NCBI GenBank assembly: GCA_015057275.1
Contig: SVEO01000011.1
Coordinates: forward strand, 1-64,000
Direction: 5' to 3'
DNA from: Lachnospiraceae bacterium
GTDB lineage: Bacteria > Bacillota > Clostridia > Lachnospirales > Lachnospiraceae
DNA length: 64,000 nucleotides
The notes beneath the pieces are model-generated. The model saw only the letters and a program-made list of their open reading frames with translations. It did no database searches and was not told where the DNA came from. The position numbers and the translations under genes were made by a program. This document shows positions 26,199 to 34,292 of the stretch, in pieces (position 1 is the stretch's first letter; each line of letters starts with the position of its first letter).

Positions 26199-27077
26199 AT
26201 GGAGCAAATCAAATTAAAGGCATATGGGAAAATAAATCTCGGCTTGGATGTTGTGAGAAGAAGAGAGGATGGGTACCATGAGGTTCGCATGGTTATGCAG
26301 ACAGTCGGTATTTATGACAGTATTTATCTGACAAAAAAAGATACGCCGGGCATTACCTTAAAATGTAACTTAAGTTTTCTGCCGGTTGACGAAGGAAATC
26401 TTGCGTATCGCGCGGCAAAGATGCTGATGGATGAGTTTGATGTAAAAGAAGGTGTGGAAATCTCATTGCGCAAATATTTGCCAGTAGCAGCAGGTATGGC
26501 CGGCGGCAGTACAGACTGCGCAGCTGTATTGTTCGGCGTCAACCGCATCTTCCATCTGGGATTGACAAAAAGGCAATTGATGGAGCGTGGCGTGAAACTC
26601 GGCGCGGATGTGCCGTATTGCCTGATGCGCGGTACCGCTTTGGCGGAAGGTATCGGCGAGAAATTGACACGTCTGCCGGATGTTCCGCAATGCCCGGTGT
26701 TGATTGCGAAACCGCCGATTTCCGTTTCCACAAAGTTTGTCTATGAAAATCTTCATGCTAATGAGTTGACATGGCATCCGGATATCGACGGTATGGTAGC
26801 AGCAATTCATGCGGGCGATTTGACAGGCATTTGCAGTCGCATGGAAAATGTGCTGGAGACGGTTACTGAGAAGGAATACCCGGTTATTTCGCAGATTAAA
26901 GATTGCATGAAGCAATCAGGCGCCTATAATTCGATTATGAGCGGCAGCGGCCCGACCGTGTTCGGTTTGTTTCCGGACGAAGCGACCGCCGAAAAAGCAA
27001 GACAGGAAATTTTGAAAAAGGAATTGGCAAGACAGGTGTATCTGACAAATTTCTTTACGATAAATGAACGCAGATAG
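26199..27077 (+). CDS. ispE: 4-diphosphocytidyl-2-C-methyl-D-erythritol kinase
   Basis: A 292-aa GHMP kinase of the non-mevalonate isoprenoid pathway. The GHMP ATP motif PVAAGMAGGSTDCAAVLFG lies at about 95-113, and the N-terminal AYGKINLGLDV is family-typical. GMSGSGPT-like SGSGPTVFGLF is present near 252-262. The ATG at 26199 has GGGGG upstream. The next gene follows 19 bases later. Confidence 0.95.
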   Translation: MEQIKLKAYGKINLGLDVVRRREDGYHEVRMVMQTVGIYDSIYLTKKDTPGITLKCNLSFLPVDEGNLAYRAAKMLMDEFDVKEGVEISLRKYLPVAAGMAGGSTDCAAVLFGVNRIFHLGLTKRQLMERGVKLGADVPYCLMRGTALAEGIGEKLTRLPDVPQCPVLIAKPPISVSTKFVYENLHANELTWHPDIDGMVAAIHAGDLTGICSRMENVLETVTEKEYPVISQIKDCMKQSGAYNSIMSGSGPTVFGLFPDEATAEKARQEILKKELARQVYLTNFFTINERR

Positions 27078-27096
27078 AGGATAGGAGGAACGAAAG

Positions 27097-27771
27097 ATGT
27101 TAAATTTGCATATTGAGGGCGGCGAATACCTGCCTTTGCGCGAGGTCGTATTTCAGACACTACGAAATGCAATTATTCGCGGCGAATTAAAACCGGGCGA
27201 GCGACTGTTAGAAATTCAGTTGTCAGAAATGCTTGGCGTCAGCCGCACTCCGATCCGTGAGGCAATCCGCAAGCTTGAGCTTGAGGGGCTTGTGGTGATG
27301 GAACCGCGAAAGGGTGCGACAGTGGCATCAATTACCGCTCAGGACTTGACCGATGTGTTGGAAGTGCGTCGGGTGCTTGAGAGCCTGGCAGCCGAGCTTG
27401 CCAGCAAAAAGCGCACGGAAGAAGATGTATCGCAGTTAGCCGAATTACACGAGCAGATGCAAAATGAGGAAAATATCAAGGATTTGCACAAGTTAGCAAA
27501 TCTTGATGAGACATTTCATGATATTTTATACCGCGCGACTGGAAATCAGCGCTTGTTCCAGATGATTAATCAATTGCGTGAGCAGCTCTACTGGTATCGC
27601 CTGGCGTATGTTAAGAGCGAGGAGGCAAGAAAAAATGTGTTTGCTGAACATCTGGAGATTTTAGAGGCTCTGAAAAATCAGGATGTTAAGGCGGCGAAGA
27701 AAGCGATGAAGCTTCATATTGTGAATCAGGAGAAGGCAATTTTAAAGTTAATTAGCGAAAAAGCAGAATAA
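27097..27771 (+). CDS. GntR-family (FadR/FCD) transcriptional regulator
   Basis: 224 aa. Residues 15-80 are a GntR winged helix (LREVVFQTLRNAIIRGELKPG, VSRTPIREAIRKLE). Residues 85-220 are an all-helical FCD effector domain, with candidate metal/ligand residues D136, H140 and H186-type positions (DETFHDIL, FAEHLEIL, KLHIVNQE). It often sits next to ispE in Lachnospiraceae, by my recollection. The effector is unknown. AGGAGG precedes the ATG. Confidence 0.88.
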   Translation: MLNLHIEGGEYLPLREVVFQTLRNAIIRGELKPGERLLEIQLSEMLGVSRTPIREAIRKLELEGLVVMEPRKGATVASITAQDLTDVLEVRRVLESLAAELASKKRTEEDVSQLAELHEQMQNEENIKDLHKLANLDETFHDILYRATGNQRLFQMINQLREQLYWYRLAYVKSEEARKNVFAEHLEILEALKNQDVKAAKKAMKLHIVNQEKAILKLISEKAE

Positions 27772-27794
27772 TAGGTTCCGATTTGAGCATGCTA
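27765..27794 (+). promoter_or_regulatory. Sigma-G-type promoter of the gerA genes
   Basis: AGAATA (27765-27770, on the GntR stop codon region), a 17-bp spacer and CATGCTA (27788-27794). The -10 box lies inside the left arm of the terminator hairpin that follows. Confidence 0.6.
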
Positions 27795-27824
27795 TCAATA
27801 TATAGATAGTATGCTCTTTCTTTT
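27785..27824 (+). terminator. Terminator between the GntR gene and gerAA
   Basis: GAGCATGCTATC (27785-27796) pairs with GATAGTATGCTC (27805-27816), with one mismatch, followed by a T-rich tract up to the gerAA ribosome site. Confidence 0.8.
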
Positions 27825-27836
27825 TGGAGGTTTGCC

Positions 27837-29345
27837 ATGAATTTATCGGTTTCTCTAGCGGAAAATGAAAAGAAAATCGACGAATTGTTTCAAGATTGTC
27901 AGGATATTTTAAAGCGCGAGCTGTATCTCGGCGTGGAGGATGGCCGACGTGCTTTGATTTATTATGTGGAAGTGACCGTCACAAATATGATTTTGCAGGA
28001 TTCGACGATTGGCCGTATGATTGGACATTTATGGGATGTGCCGCAGGAGGAACAGCTCGATTATTTGCGAAAAAATGCTGTCGCAGCGTCCGATGTTAAA
28101 TTATTAAAAACATTTGACGAGGTAACAATGGGCGTGCTTGTCGGTGATGCAGTGCTGCTCGTGGAGGGGTTAGACCGTGGCATTAAAATCAAGTCGGCCG
28201 GCTACCCGCGTATGAATGTGGAACCGTCGCAGAACGAGATGGTAATGCGCGGCTCGAAAGAGGGATTCACGGATTCGATTAAGGGGAATACGGCGCTGGT
28301 GCGGAAGAGAATTCGTAACACCGATTTGAAAGTGCAGGAAATGATAGTCGGAGAAAAAACACAGACGACGACAGCACTCGTGTACATGGGCAGTCTCGTG
28401 CGCCCGCAGGTCTTAAATGAAATCAAAAAGCGTATGCAGCAGTTATCCACCGACGGCATTCTAGACAGTGGGATTATCGAGCAGATGACAGAATTTGTGC
28501 CGGCATCACCGTTTCCGCAATACCAGACAACCGAACGACCGGACCGGGCGGCACAGGCGGTATTAGAAGGACGAATCTTGTTGCTTAGCGATAATTCGCC
28601 GGTCGGATTGCTGTTACCGACCAATTTTGCTGCATTTTTCCGTACGGCAGATGATTATTATAACCGTACTGAAGTAGTAGCCTTGGAACGGATTTTACGC
28701 TTTTTGGCGGCATTTGTGGCGATTGGATTGCCGGGGCTTTATTTGGCGGTCATTTCTTTCCATCAGGAGATATTGCCTACTTCATTTTTATTGGCGCTGG
28801 CCGAAGGACGTGCCGGAGTACCGGTACCGGCGGTTGTGGAAGTGTTGATGATGGAGTTGGCATTTGAATTACTGCGTGAAGCAGGTGTGCGCGTACCGGG
28901 TTCGATGGGTAATGCTATCGGTGTGGTCGGCGGTTTGATTATCGGTGAGGCGGCAGTTTCTGCAGGGCTTGTCAGTCCAATCATTGTGATTGTGGTAGCA
29001 CTGACTGCGCTCGCTTCCTTTGCAATTCCAAACGATGAAATGGCTTCAGCTTTCCGGGTATTAAAATATGTATTGATTGGACTGGCAGCCGTATTCGGAC
29101 TGTTTGGCTGGTTTTTAGGGATTGCAGGCGTCATCATCCACCTTGCAAAGTTGACAAGTTTTCAATTCCCGTATCTTTACCCGATTGTCTGTGGTGAGCT
29201 GAATGAAGATGCGGACAAAAAGGATTTGTGGATTCGTTATCCGCTCGGCAGATTGAAGCGGCGGAGTATCTACACGAAAATCGGCGCGCGGTCAAAAATA
29301 GCTAGTCAGAATGGAACGCAAACCGACAGAAAGGAAAAGAAGTAA
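27837..29345 (+). CDS. GerA-type spore germination receptor subunit A
   Basis: A 502-aa protein of the GerA/SpoVAF family. A soluble N-terminal part (about 1-270) has the family motifs RKRIRNTDLKVQEM and PFPQYQTTERPD. It is followed by a membrane domain of about five or six helices containing GRILLLSDNSP, ILPTSFLLALAEGR and MELAFELLREAGVRVP, and a basic C-terminal tail. In Bacillus, GerA complexes in the spore inner membrane sense nutrients. GGAGG (27825-27829) precedes the ATG. It overlaps the next gene by one base. Confidence 0.93.
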   Translation: MNLSVSLAENEKKIDELFQDCQDILKRELYLGVEDGRRALIYYVEVTVTNMILQDSTIGRMIGHLWDVPQEEQLDYLRKNAVAASDVKLLKTFDEVTMGVLVGDAVLLVEGLDRGIKIKSAGYPRMNVEPSQNEMVMRGSKEGFTDSIKGNTALVRKRIRNTDLKVQEMIVGEKTQTTTALVYMGSLVRPQVLNEIKKRMQQLSTDGILDSGIIEQMTEFVPASPFPQYQTTERPDRAAQAVLEGRILLLSDNSPVGLLLPTNFAAFFRTADDYYNRTEVVALERILRFLAAFVAIGLPGLYLAVISFHQEILPTSFLLALAEGRAGVPVPAVVEVLMMELAFELLREAGVRVPGSMGNAIGVVGGLIIGEAAVSAGLVSPIIVIVVALTALASFAIPNDEMASAFRVLKYVLIGLAAVFGLFGWFLGIAGVIIHLAKLTSFQFPYLYPIVCGELNEDADKKDLWIRYPLGRLKRRSIYTKIGARSKIASQNGTQTDRKEKK

Positions 29346-30892
29346 TGTTTTCAGAAAATGGAGTGATTTCCGGCAGACAAATCTGCCGCCTGATGATAGT
29401 CGAAAGCGTAGGTGTACTGATGCTTTTACTGCCGGATATTGTGGGGCATCATGCAAGTGGGTTGCTTAGTCTTACAGTAGGCTTTCTCATTACACTTTTG
29501 CATATTTGCTTGGTATTTTATCTCATCCGGCAAAAAGAAGGACATAAGCTGGGGTTTGTGCTTAAATGTTTTGGAGTGATTTCGGTCGTAAAATGCGTGA
29601 TTCTCTGTACAGCGCTGCTTCTGTTTGTGTGGCAGGTGGTAAATGATGTGTTACTTCCGCAAAAGTCAAACGCATTATTAATGGCAGTATGGGTAATATT
29701 TGCGCTGTATGTGGCATCGATGGGCAGCGAAGCGCGCGGACGATTAGGGGAGGCTGCATATTATTTGGTGCTAGTTCCGTTGGGGATTTTCGTATTGCTC
29801 TGTTATTGGCATATGGGAAAAGAGGGAAGAGCAGTAGAATTTGCTCCGATTGCAGACGGAATGCAGGCAGATGCGTGGTACATCATTTTAATGCGTGGCG
29901 TATTGTATTCGATTTCTCTGGCTCCTGTTGAATTGCTTTTTTGGAATCGAGATACCTTTGCGCACGCTGCACGGACGAAACGCAAAATTGTCGGTGCCAT
30001 TTGTCTGCTTGCAGCCATAGCTTTTCTATTTTCGGCCGCAGCAATTGGAATTTTAGGAATTGAGGGAATTCGGGATGCAAAGCATTCTGTAATGGCCGTT
30101 GCCGGATGTCTGCAGGTAACCGGAGCGGTTGTCATGCAAAAACAAGGCTTGGTATTATTGTTTTTCCTATTCAGTATGCTGGTGGCAACAGGCAGCCTGA
30201 TTTTTTTCGCTGTCCACATATTACGACAGATATTTGTTGAAAAAAATACGATGCGTGCAGAAAACAGCCATATGAAACGAATGGCAATTTGGCGTAAGCC
30301 GTTTGTCTGTGTAGGTGTACTGGTCTGGTTGCTGGCAATGATTTGGTGTGAAATTTTTCCAGAGCAAAAAGATACGGAACAAGAGGCATTGGCGGCAGAA
30401 GCGGAAATTGAAGACCGTGCCTACTGCACATGCATTGCAATTGACTGTGGAAGCGATGGAAAATATCAATTCACACTGGAACTGGCGATGAGCGAAAAAG
30501 ACAAATCTAACATTGTTGTCTATGAAGAAAAGAATTTGAGTGAGGTCGCAAAAAAGTATGATGCGGATTCAAATAAAGAGCTGGATATTTCCCATCTGCA
30601 GGTTCTTGTGTTCGGAGAAGAGGTGATGCAGAGTGGGGATTACTTGGCTATCATTCAAGAATTCGGTTCCTCAGATTTATATTTCGGAAGTACCTTGCTT
30701 GTGAGAACGAAGATGACCGGCCAGGAATTTCTTACGAGTTATAAAAAAGAGAATGATTCTGTTGGCGTGCATATTCGCAAACGTTTTGAACAGGGATTAA
30801 AAGAGGAAAAAGCTCAGCTCAGTGACGTTTATTTTGATTGGCTCAATTCCGGAGATGCCAAAAGAATTTTGCAAAAGATTCCGCAAATCTAG
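29345..30892 (+). CDS. GerAB-type permease fused to a GerAC-like domain
   Basis: 515 aa. Residues 8-336 have the ten-helix APC-fold layout of GerAB (IVESVGVLMLLLPD, MRGVLYSISLAPVELLFW). After the last helix (317-336), residues 357-455 resemble the GerAC N-terminal domain: AIDCGSDGKYQFTLELAM, then DISHLQVLVFGEE. The rest of GerAC (its larger C-terminal domain) is missing, and the lipobox of a normal GerAC is replaced by the fusion. If the standard GerAB topology holds, the extra domain lies on the outer face of the spore inner membrane, where GerAC normally sits. No separate gerAC follows, so this would be a two-gene receptor. Confidence 0.82.
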   Translation: MFSENGVISGRQICRLMIVESVGVLMLLLPDIVGHHASGLLSLTVGFLITLLHICLVFYLIRQKEGHKLGFVLKCFGVISVVKCVILCTALLLFVWQVVNDVLLPQKSNALLMAVWVIFALYVASMGSEARGRLGEAAYYLVLVPLGIFVLLCYWHMGKEGRAVEFAPIADGMQADAWYIILMRGVLYSISLAPVELLFWNRDTFAHAARTKRKIVGAICLLAAIAFLFSAAAIGILGIEGIRDAKHSVMAVAGCLQVTGAVVMQKQGLVLLFFLFSMLVATGSLIFFAVHILRQIFVEKNTMRAENSHMKRMAIWRKPFVCVGVLVWLLAMIWCEIFPEQKDTEQEALAAEAEIEDRAYCTCIAIDCGSDGKYQFTLELAMSEKDKSNIVVYEEKNLSEVAKKYDADSNKELDISHLQVLVFGEEVMQSGDYLAIIQEFGSSDLYFGSTLLVRTKMTGQEFLTSYKKENDSVGVHIRKRFEQGLKEEKAQLSDVYFDWLNSGDAKRILQKIPQI

Positions 30893-30949
30893 TAAATTTC
30901 TGCAAAGTATGATAAACTACCCTCAATATGAGAGTCGGAGGGGAAAAGT

Positions 30950-31399
30950 ATGAGTCTGGAACAGAAACCGGTGTTTGTGAAAATTTTGGCAGAGCATGTC
31001 GGAGAAGAAACAGAAGTCATGGAGCTTACGGTGCCGGGATTTTACTCGTGCACGGAAGACGCCCATTATGTGCGCTATGAGGAGATGGCGGAGAATGGCG
31101 AGGTGGCAACGAAAAATCTTTTGAAGTTACAGACGGAGAGCATGTCTATCACAAAGCAGGGCGCGATTCAATCAAAGATGATATTTTGTGAGAATGTGAT
31201 GAGCGAGGCGAAATATCATACACCGTACGGCGAGATGATATTGGAGGTTAACACACTGTCTTACAATGTGAGGTGCGAAAAAAGCACTGTAAATGATGTG
31301 AACTATGCGGTGGATTTACTGTATGAGCTGGGTGCCGGCGGTCAGATTTTTACGAAATGTCATATGTCTATTGAAATTGTTAGCGCTCTACTTAAGTGA
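30950..31399 (+). CDS. DUF1934 (YwiB-like) beta-barrel protein
   Basis: 149 aa, a lipocalin/calycin-like beta-rich family of unknown function. Characteristic motifs are GFYSCTEDAHYVRYEE and TPYGEMILEVNTLSYNV. Full length, with no signal peptide. GGAGGGG precedes the ATG. Its last codons overlap the CIRCE operator of clpB. Confidence 0.85.
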   Translation: MSLEQKPVFVKILAEHVGEETEVMELTVPGFYSCTEDAHYVRYEEMAENGEVATKNLLKLQTESMSITKQGAIQSKMIFCENVMSEAKYHTPYGEMILEVNTLSYNVRCEKSTVNDVNYAVDLLYELGAGGQIFTKCHMSIEIVSALLK

Positions 31400-31406
31400 G
31401 TGCTAA
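31380..31406 (+). promoter_or_regulatory. CIRCE operator (HrcA site) of clpB
   Basis: TTAGCGCTC (31380-31388), nine bases, GAGTGCTAA (31398-31406): one substitution from the consensus TTAGCACTC-N9-GAGTGCTAA. Lies across the 3' end of the DUF1934 gene. Confidence 0.92.
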
Positions 31407-31413
31407 AAAGTGC

Positions 31414-31442
31414 TTGACATTTGAATTCATAAGTGATATACC
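31414..31442 (+). promoter_or_regulatory. clpB promoter
   Basis: TTGACA (31414-31419), a 17-bp spacer and TATACC (31437-31442), seven bases downstream of CIRCE. Confidence 0.8.
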
Positions 31443-31493
31443 ATTTTTAGGTCGAACAACCTCATCATTCTAGGATTAGGAAAGGAGAAGCTT

Positions 31494-34076
31494 ATGAATA
31501 TCAACAAATTTACTCAGAAATCTTTACAGGCAGTGCAGAACTGCGAAAAAATTGCCTATGATTACGGAAATCAGGAAATCGGGCAGGAACATTTTCTTTT
31601 AAGTTTGCTTCAGGTAGAAGATAGTCTTATTTTGAAGCTGATTGAGAAAATGGAAATTGACACAGAGCATTTTATTCGCAGAGTAGAGCAGGGAATTGCG
31701 AAGCTTACTAAGGTACAGGGCGGACAGTTGCACATCAGTCAGGGCTTAAATCAGGTGCTTCTCTATGCAGAAGATGAAGCAAAGACGATGGGGGATGAGT
31801 ATGTTTCGGTGGAACATTTATTCCTCGCATTGATTCAATATGCGACCGGCGAAGCGAAGAATATATTGAAGGAATATGGTATTACGCGTGAACGCTTTTT
31901 GCAGGCACTTTCCACGGTGCGGGGAAATCAGCGTGTGACGAGCGATAATCCAGAAGCCACTTACGATACGCTTGCAAAATATGCGGTTGATTTGGTAGAA
32001 CGCGCCAAAGCACAAAAAATAGATCCGGTCATAGGACGTGATAGTGAAATTCGCAATGTTGTGCGTATTTTATCACGAAAAACGAAAAACAATCCGGTAT
32101 TAATTGGTGAGCCGGGTGTCGGTAAGACAGCGGCGGTGGAAGGTCTGGCACAGCGAATTGTGCGCGGCGATGTGCCACAAGCACTGAAAGACAAAAAGAT
32201 TTTTGCACTTGATATGGGTGCGCTGGTAGCCGGTGCCAAATATCGCGGCGAATTTGAGGAACGTTTAAAAGCGGTATTGGACGAAGTGAAAAAGAGTGAC
32301 GGACAGATTATCCTGTTTATTGACGAATTGCACACAATTGTCGGCGCAGGTAAATCCGACGGTGCGATGGATGCAGGCAATATGTTAAAGCCAATGCTTG
32401 CCCGCGGCGAGCTGCATTGTATCGGTGCAACAACGCTGGATGAATATCGCAAGTACATTGAGAAAGATTCCGCACTTGAGCGTCGTTTTCAACCGGTGTT
32501 GGTGGATGAACCGACGGTTGAAGATACGATTTCGATTTTGCGTGGTTTGAAAGAGCGCTACGAGGTGTTTCATGGCGTAAAGATTACCGACAGCGCCTTA
32601 GTGTCAGCGGCAGTTTTATCAAACCGTTATATTTCCGACCGCTTCCTGCCGGATAAGGCGATTGACCTTGTCGATGAAGCGTGTGCGTTAATCAAAACCG
32701 AACTTGACTCGATGCCGACCGAGCTTGACGAGCTGAGTCGCAAGGTAATGCAGATGGAAATCGAAGAGGCAGCGCTGAAAAAAGAAGATGACCGCCTGAG
32801 CAAAGAGCGCTTGGAAGTGTTGCAAAAAGAACTTGCAGAGCAGAAGGAAGAGCTTACCCAGCAAAAAGCAAAATGGGAAAATGAGAAAAACTCGGTGGAA
32901 CGTTTGCAAAAGCTGCGCGAGGAAATTGAAGATTTGAACCGTCAAATTCAGCAGGCGCAGCAAAATTATGATTTGAATAAAGCGGCCGAGCTGCAGTACG
33001 GAAAGCTCCCGGCATTGGAAAAACAGCTTGAAATTGAAGAAGAGAACATTAAAAAGAAAGAATTATCGCTCGTGCGCGAGAGCGTGACCGATGAGGAAAT
33101 TTCTAGAATTGTATCGCGCTGGACCGGTATTCCGGTAGCAAAGCTGACGGAATCCGAGCGTGCGAAAACATTACATCTGGCAGACGAACTGCATAAAAGA
33201 GTCATCGGCCAGGAAAGCGGTGTGGCACTTGTTTCCGAAGCCATCCTGCGCTCGAAAGCAGGCATCAAAGACCCGACAAAACCAATCGGCTCCTTCTTAT
33301 TCCTCGGCCCGACCGGTGTCGGCAAAACCGAGCTTGCCAAAGCTCTCGCCCAAAACTTATTTGATGATGAACAGAACATGGTGCGTATCGATATGTCCGA
33401 GTACATGGAGAAGCACTCCGTATCACGCTTAATCGGTGCGCCTCCGGGATATGTCGGCTACGACGAGGGCGGTCAATTAACCGAAGCTGTGCGTAGAAAA
33501 CCATACTCGGTTGTTCTGTTCGATGAAGTCGAGAAAGCACATCCGGACGTGTTCAATGTGTTGCTGCAGGTTCTCGATGACGGCCGCATCACCGATTCGC
33601 AGGGGCGCACAGTCGATTTTAAAAATACGATTTTGATTATGACTTCCAACATCGGCTCAAGTTATCTGCTCGATGGCATTACCGCCGATGGCGAGATTGC
33701 CAAAGAAGCGGAAGAAATGGTCATGCATGATTTACGGAATCATTTCCGACCGGAATTTTTGAATCGACTTGACGAAATCATCCTCTTTAAGCCGTTGACG
33801 AAGCAAAATATCGCCGACATCATTGATTTGATGATTGCAGATGTCAACAAGCGTCTCAAAGAACGCGAGTTAAAAATCGTCGTTGCCGACGCGGCAAAAG
33901 CGTTTATCGTTGAGAATGGTTATGATGCAACTTATGGTGCCAGACCGTTAAAACGTTACTTGCAAAAACATGTCGAGACTTTGGCTGCCAGACTGATTTT
34001 GGCGGACTTAGTTGCGGAAGGCAGCGATATTGTGATTGGTGTCGAGAATGGCGTGTTGGTGGCGAAAGCAGAATAA
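31494..34076 (+). CDS. clpB: ATP-dependent disaggregase ClpB
   Basis: An 860-aa Hsp100 chaperone that, with DnaK, extracts and refolds aggregated proteins. It has an N-terminal Clp repeat domain (1-145), NBD1 with Walker A GEPGVGKT (205-212), a long coiled-coil M-domain (about 400-530), and NBD2 with Walker A GPTGVGKT (605-612). The M-domain length separates it from ClpC and ClpA. AAAGGAG precedes the ATG. Heat-shock control is indicated by the CIRCE element upstream, so HrcA is the likely repressor. Confidence 0.97.
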   Translation: MNINKFTQKSLQAVQNCEKIAYDYGNQEIGQEHFLLSLLQVEDSLILKLIEKMEIDTEHFIRRVEQGIAKLTKVQGGQLHISQGLNQVLLYAEDEAKTMGDEYVSVEHLFLALIQYATGEAKNILKEYGITRERFLQALSTVRGNQRVTSDNPEATYDTLAKYAVDLVERAKAQKIDPVIGRDSEIRNVVRILSRKTKNNPVLIGEPGVGKTAAVEGLAQRIVRGDVPQALKDKKIFALDMGALVAGAKYRGEFEERLKAVLDEVKKSDGQIILFIDELHTIVGAGKSDGAMDAGNMLKPMLARGELHCIGATTLDEYRKYIEKDSALERRFQPVLVDEPTVEDTISILRGLKERYEVFHGVKITDSALVSAAVLSNRYISDRFLPDKAIDLVDEACALIKTELDSMPTELDELSRKVMQMEIEEAALKKEDDRLSKERLEVLQKELAEQKEELTQQKAKWENEKNSVERLQKLREEIEDLNRQIQQAQQNYDLNKAAELQYGKLPALEKQLEIEEENIKKKELSLVRESVTDEEISRIVSRWTGIPVAKLTESERAKTLHLADELHKRVIGQESGVALVSEAILRSKAGIKDPTKPIGSFLFLGPTGVGKTELAKALAQNLFDDEQNMVRIDMSEYMEKHSVSRLIGAPPGYVGYDEGGQLTEAVRRKPYSVVLFDEVEKAHPDVFNVLLQVLDDGRITDSQGRTVDFKNTILIMTSNIGSSYLLDGITADGEIAKEAEEMVMHDLRNHFRPEFLNRLDEIILFKPLTKQNIADIIDLMIADVNKRLKERELKIVVADAAKAFIVENGYDATYGARPLKRYLQKHVETLAARLILADLVAEGSDIVIGVENGVLVAKAE

Positions 34077-34190
34077 ATGATAAGATGCGGGAGTATCTTA
34101 GAGATTGAAGAAGTAGCGGAAAAGATTTCTGCATCAAACAAAGAGGAAATGAGTCGCGAGGGTGCCAGAAAGTCCGAGCTGACATGGTAA
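34077..34190 (+). CDS. Possible 37-aa ORF directly after clpB
   Basis: ATG immediately follows the clpB stop. The translation (MIRCGSILEIEEVAEKISAS..., ending KSELTW) is hydrophilic and helical. There is no clear ribosome site, so expression would need translational coupling. It may be a chance ORF. Confidence 0.25.
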   Translation: MIRCGSILEIEEVAEKISASNKEEMSREGARKSELTW

Positions 34191-34220
34191 AAAACGGTTC
34201 AACAAAATAAACTATGAAAA

Positions 34221-34262
34221 TGCCCCATTTCTCAGAGGATGTCCGAGGAATGGGGCATATAT
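34221..34262. terminator. Terminator between clpB and the MFS-GH2 gene
   Basis: TGCCCCATT (34221-34229) pairs with AATGGGGCA (34249-34257), with inner CTC/GAG pairs. It lies between convergent genes and could serve both. Confidence 0.7.
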
Positions 34263-34292
34263 TATGTGTGAGAGTTATAAATAGGCAAGTTT

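Noticed and set aside
28763-29137. 124-codon antisense frame inside gerAA
   Set aside because: Thr/Ala-rich shadow of the membrane helices; no ribosome site.
31961-32458. 165-codon antisense frame inside clpB
   Set aside because: Ser/Pro-rich shadow of the NBD1 coding sequence without a start signal.
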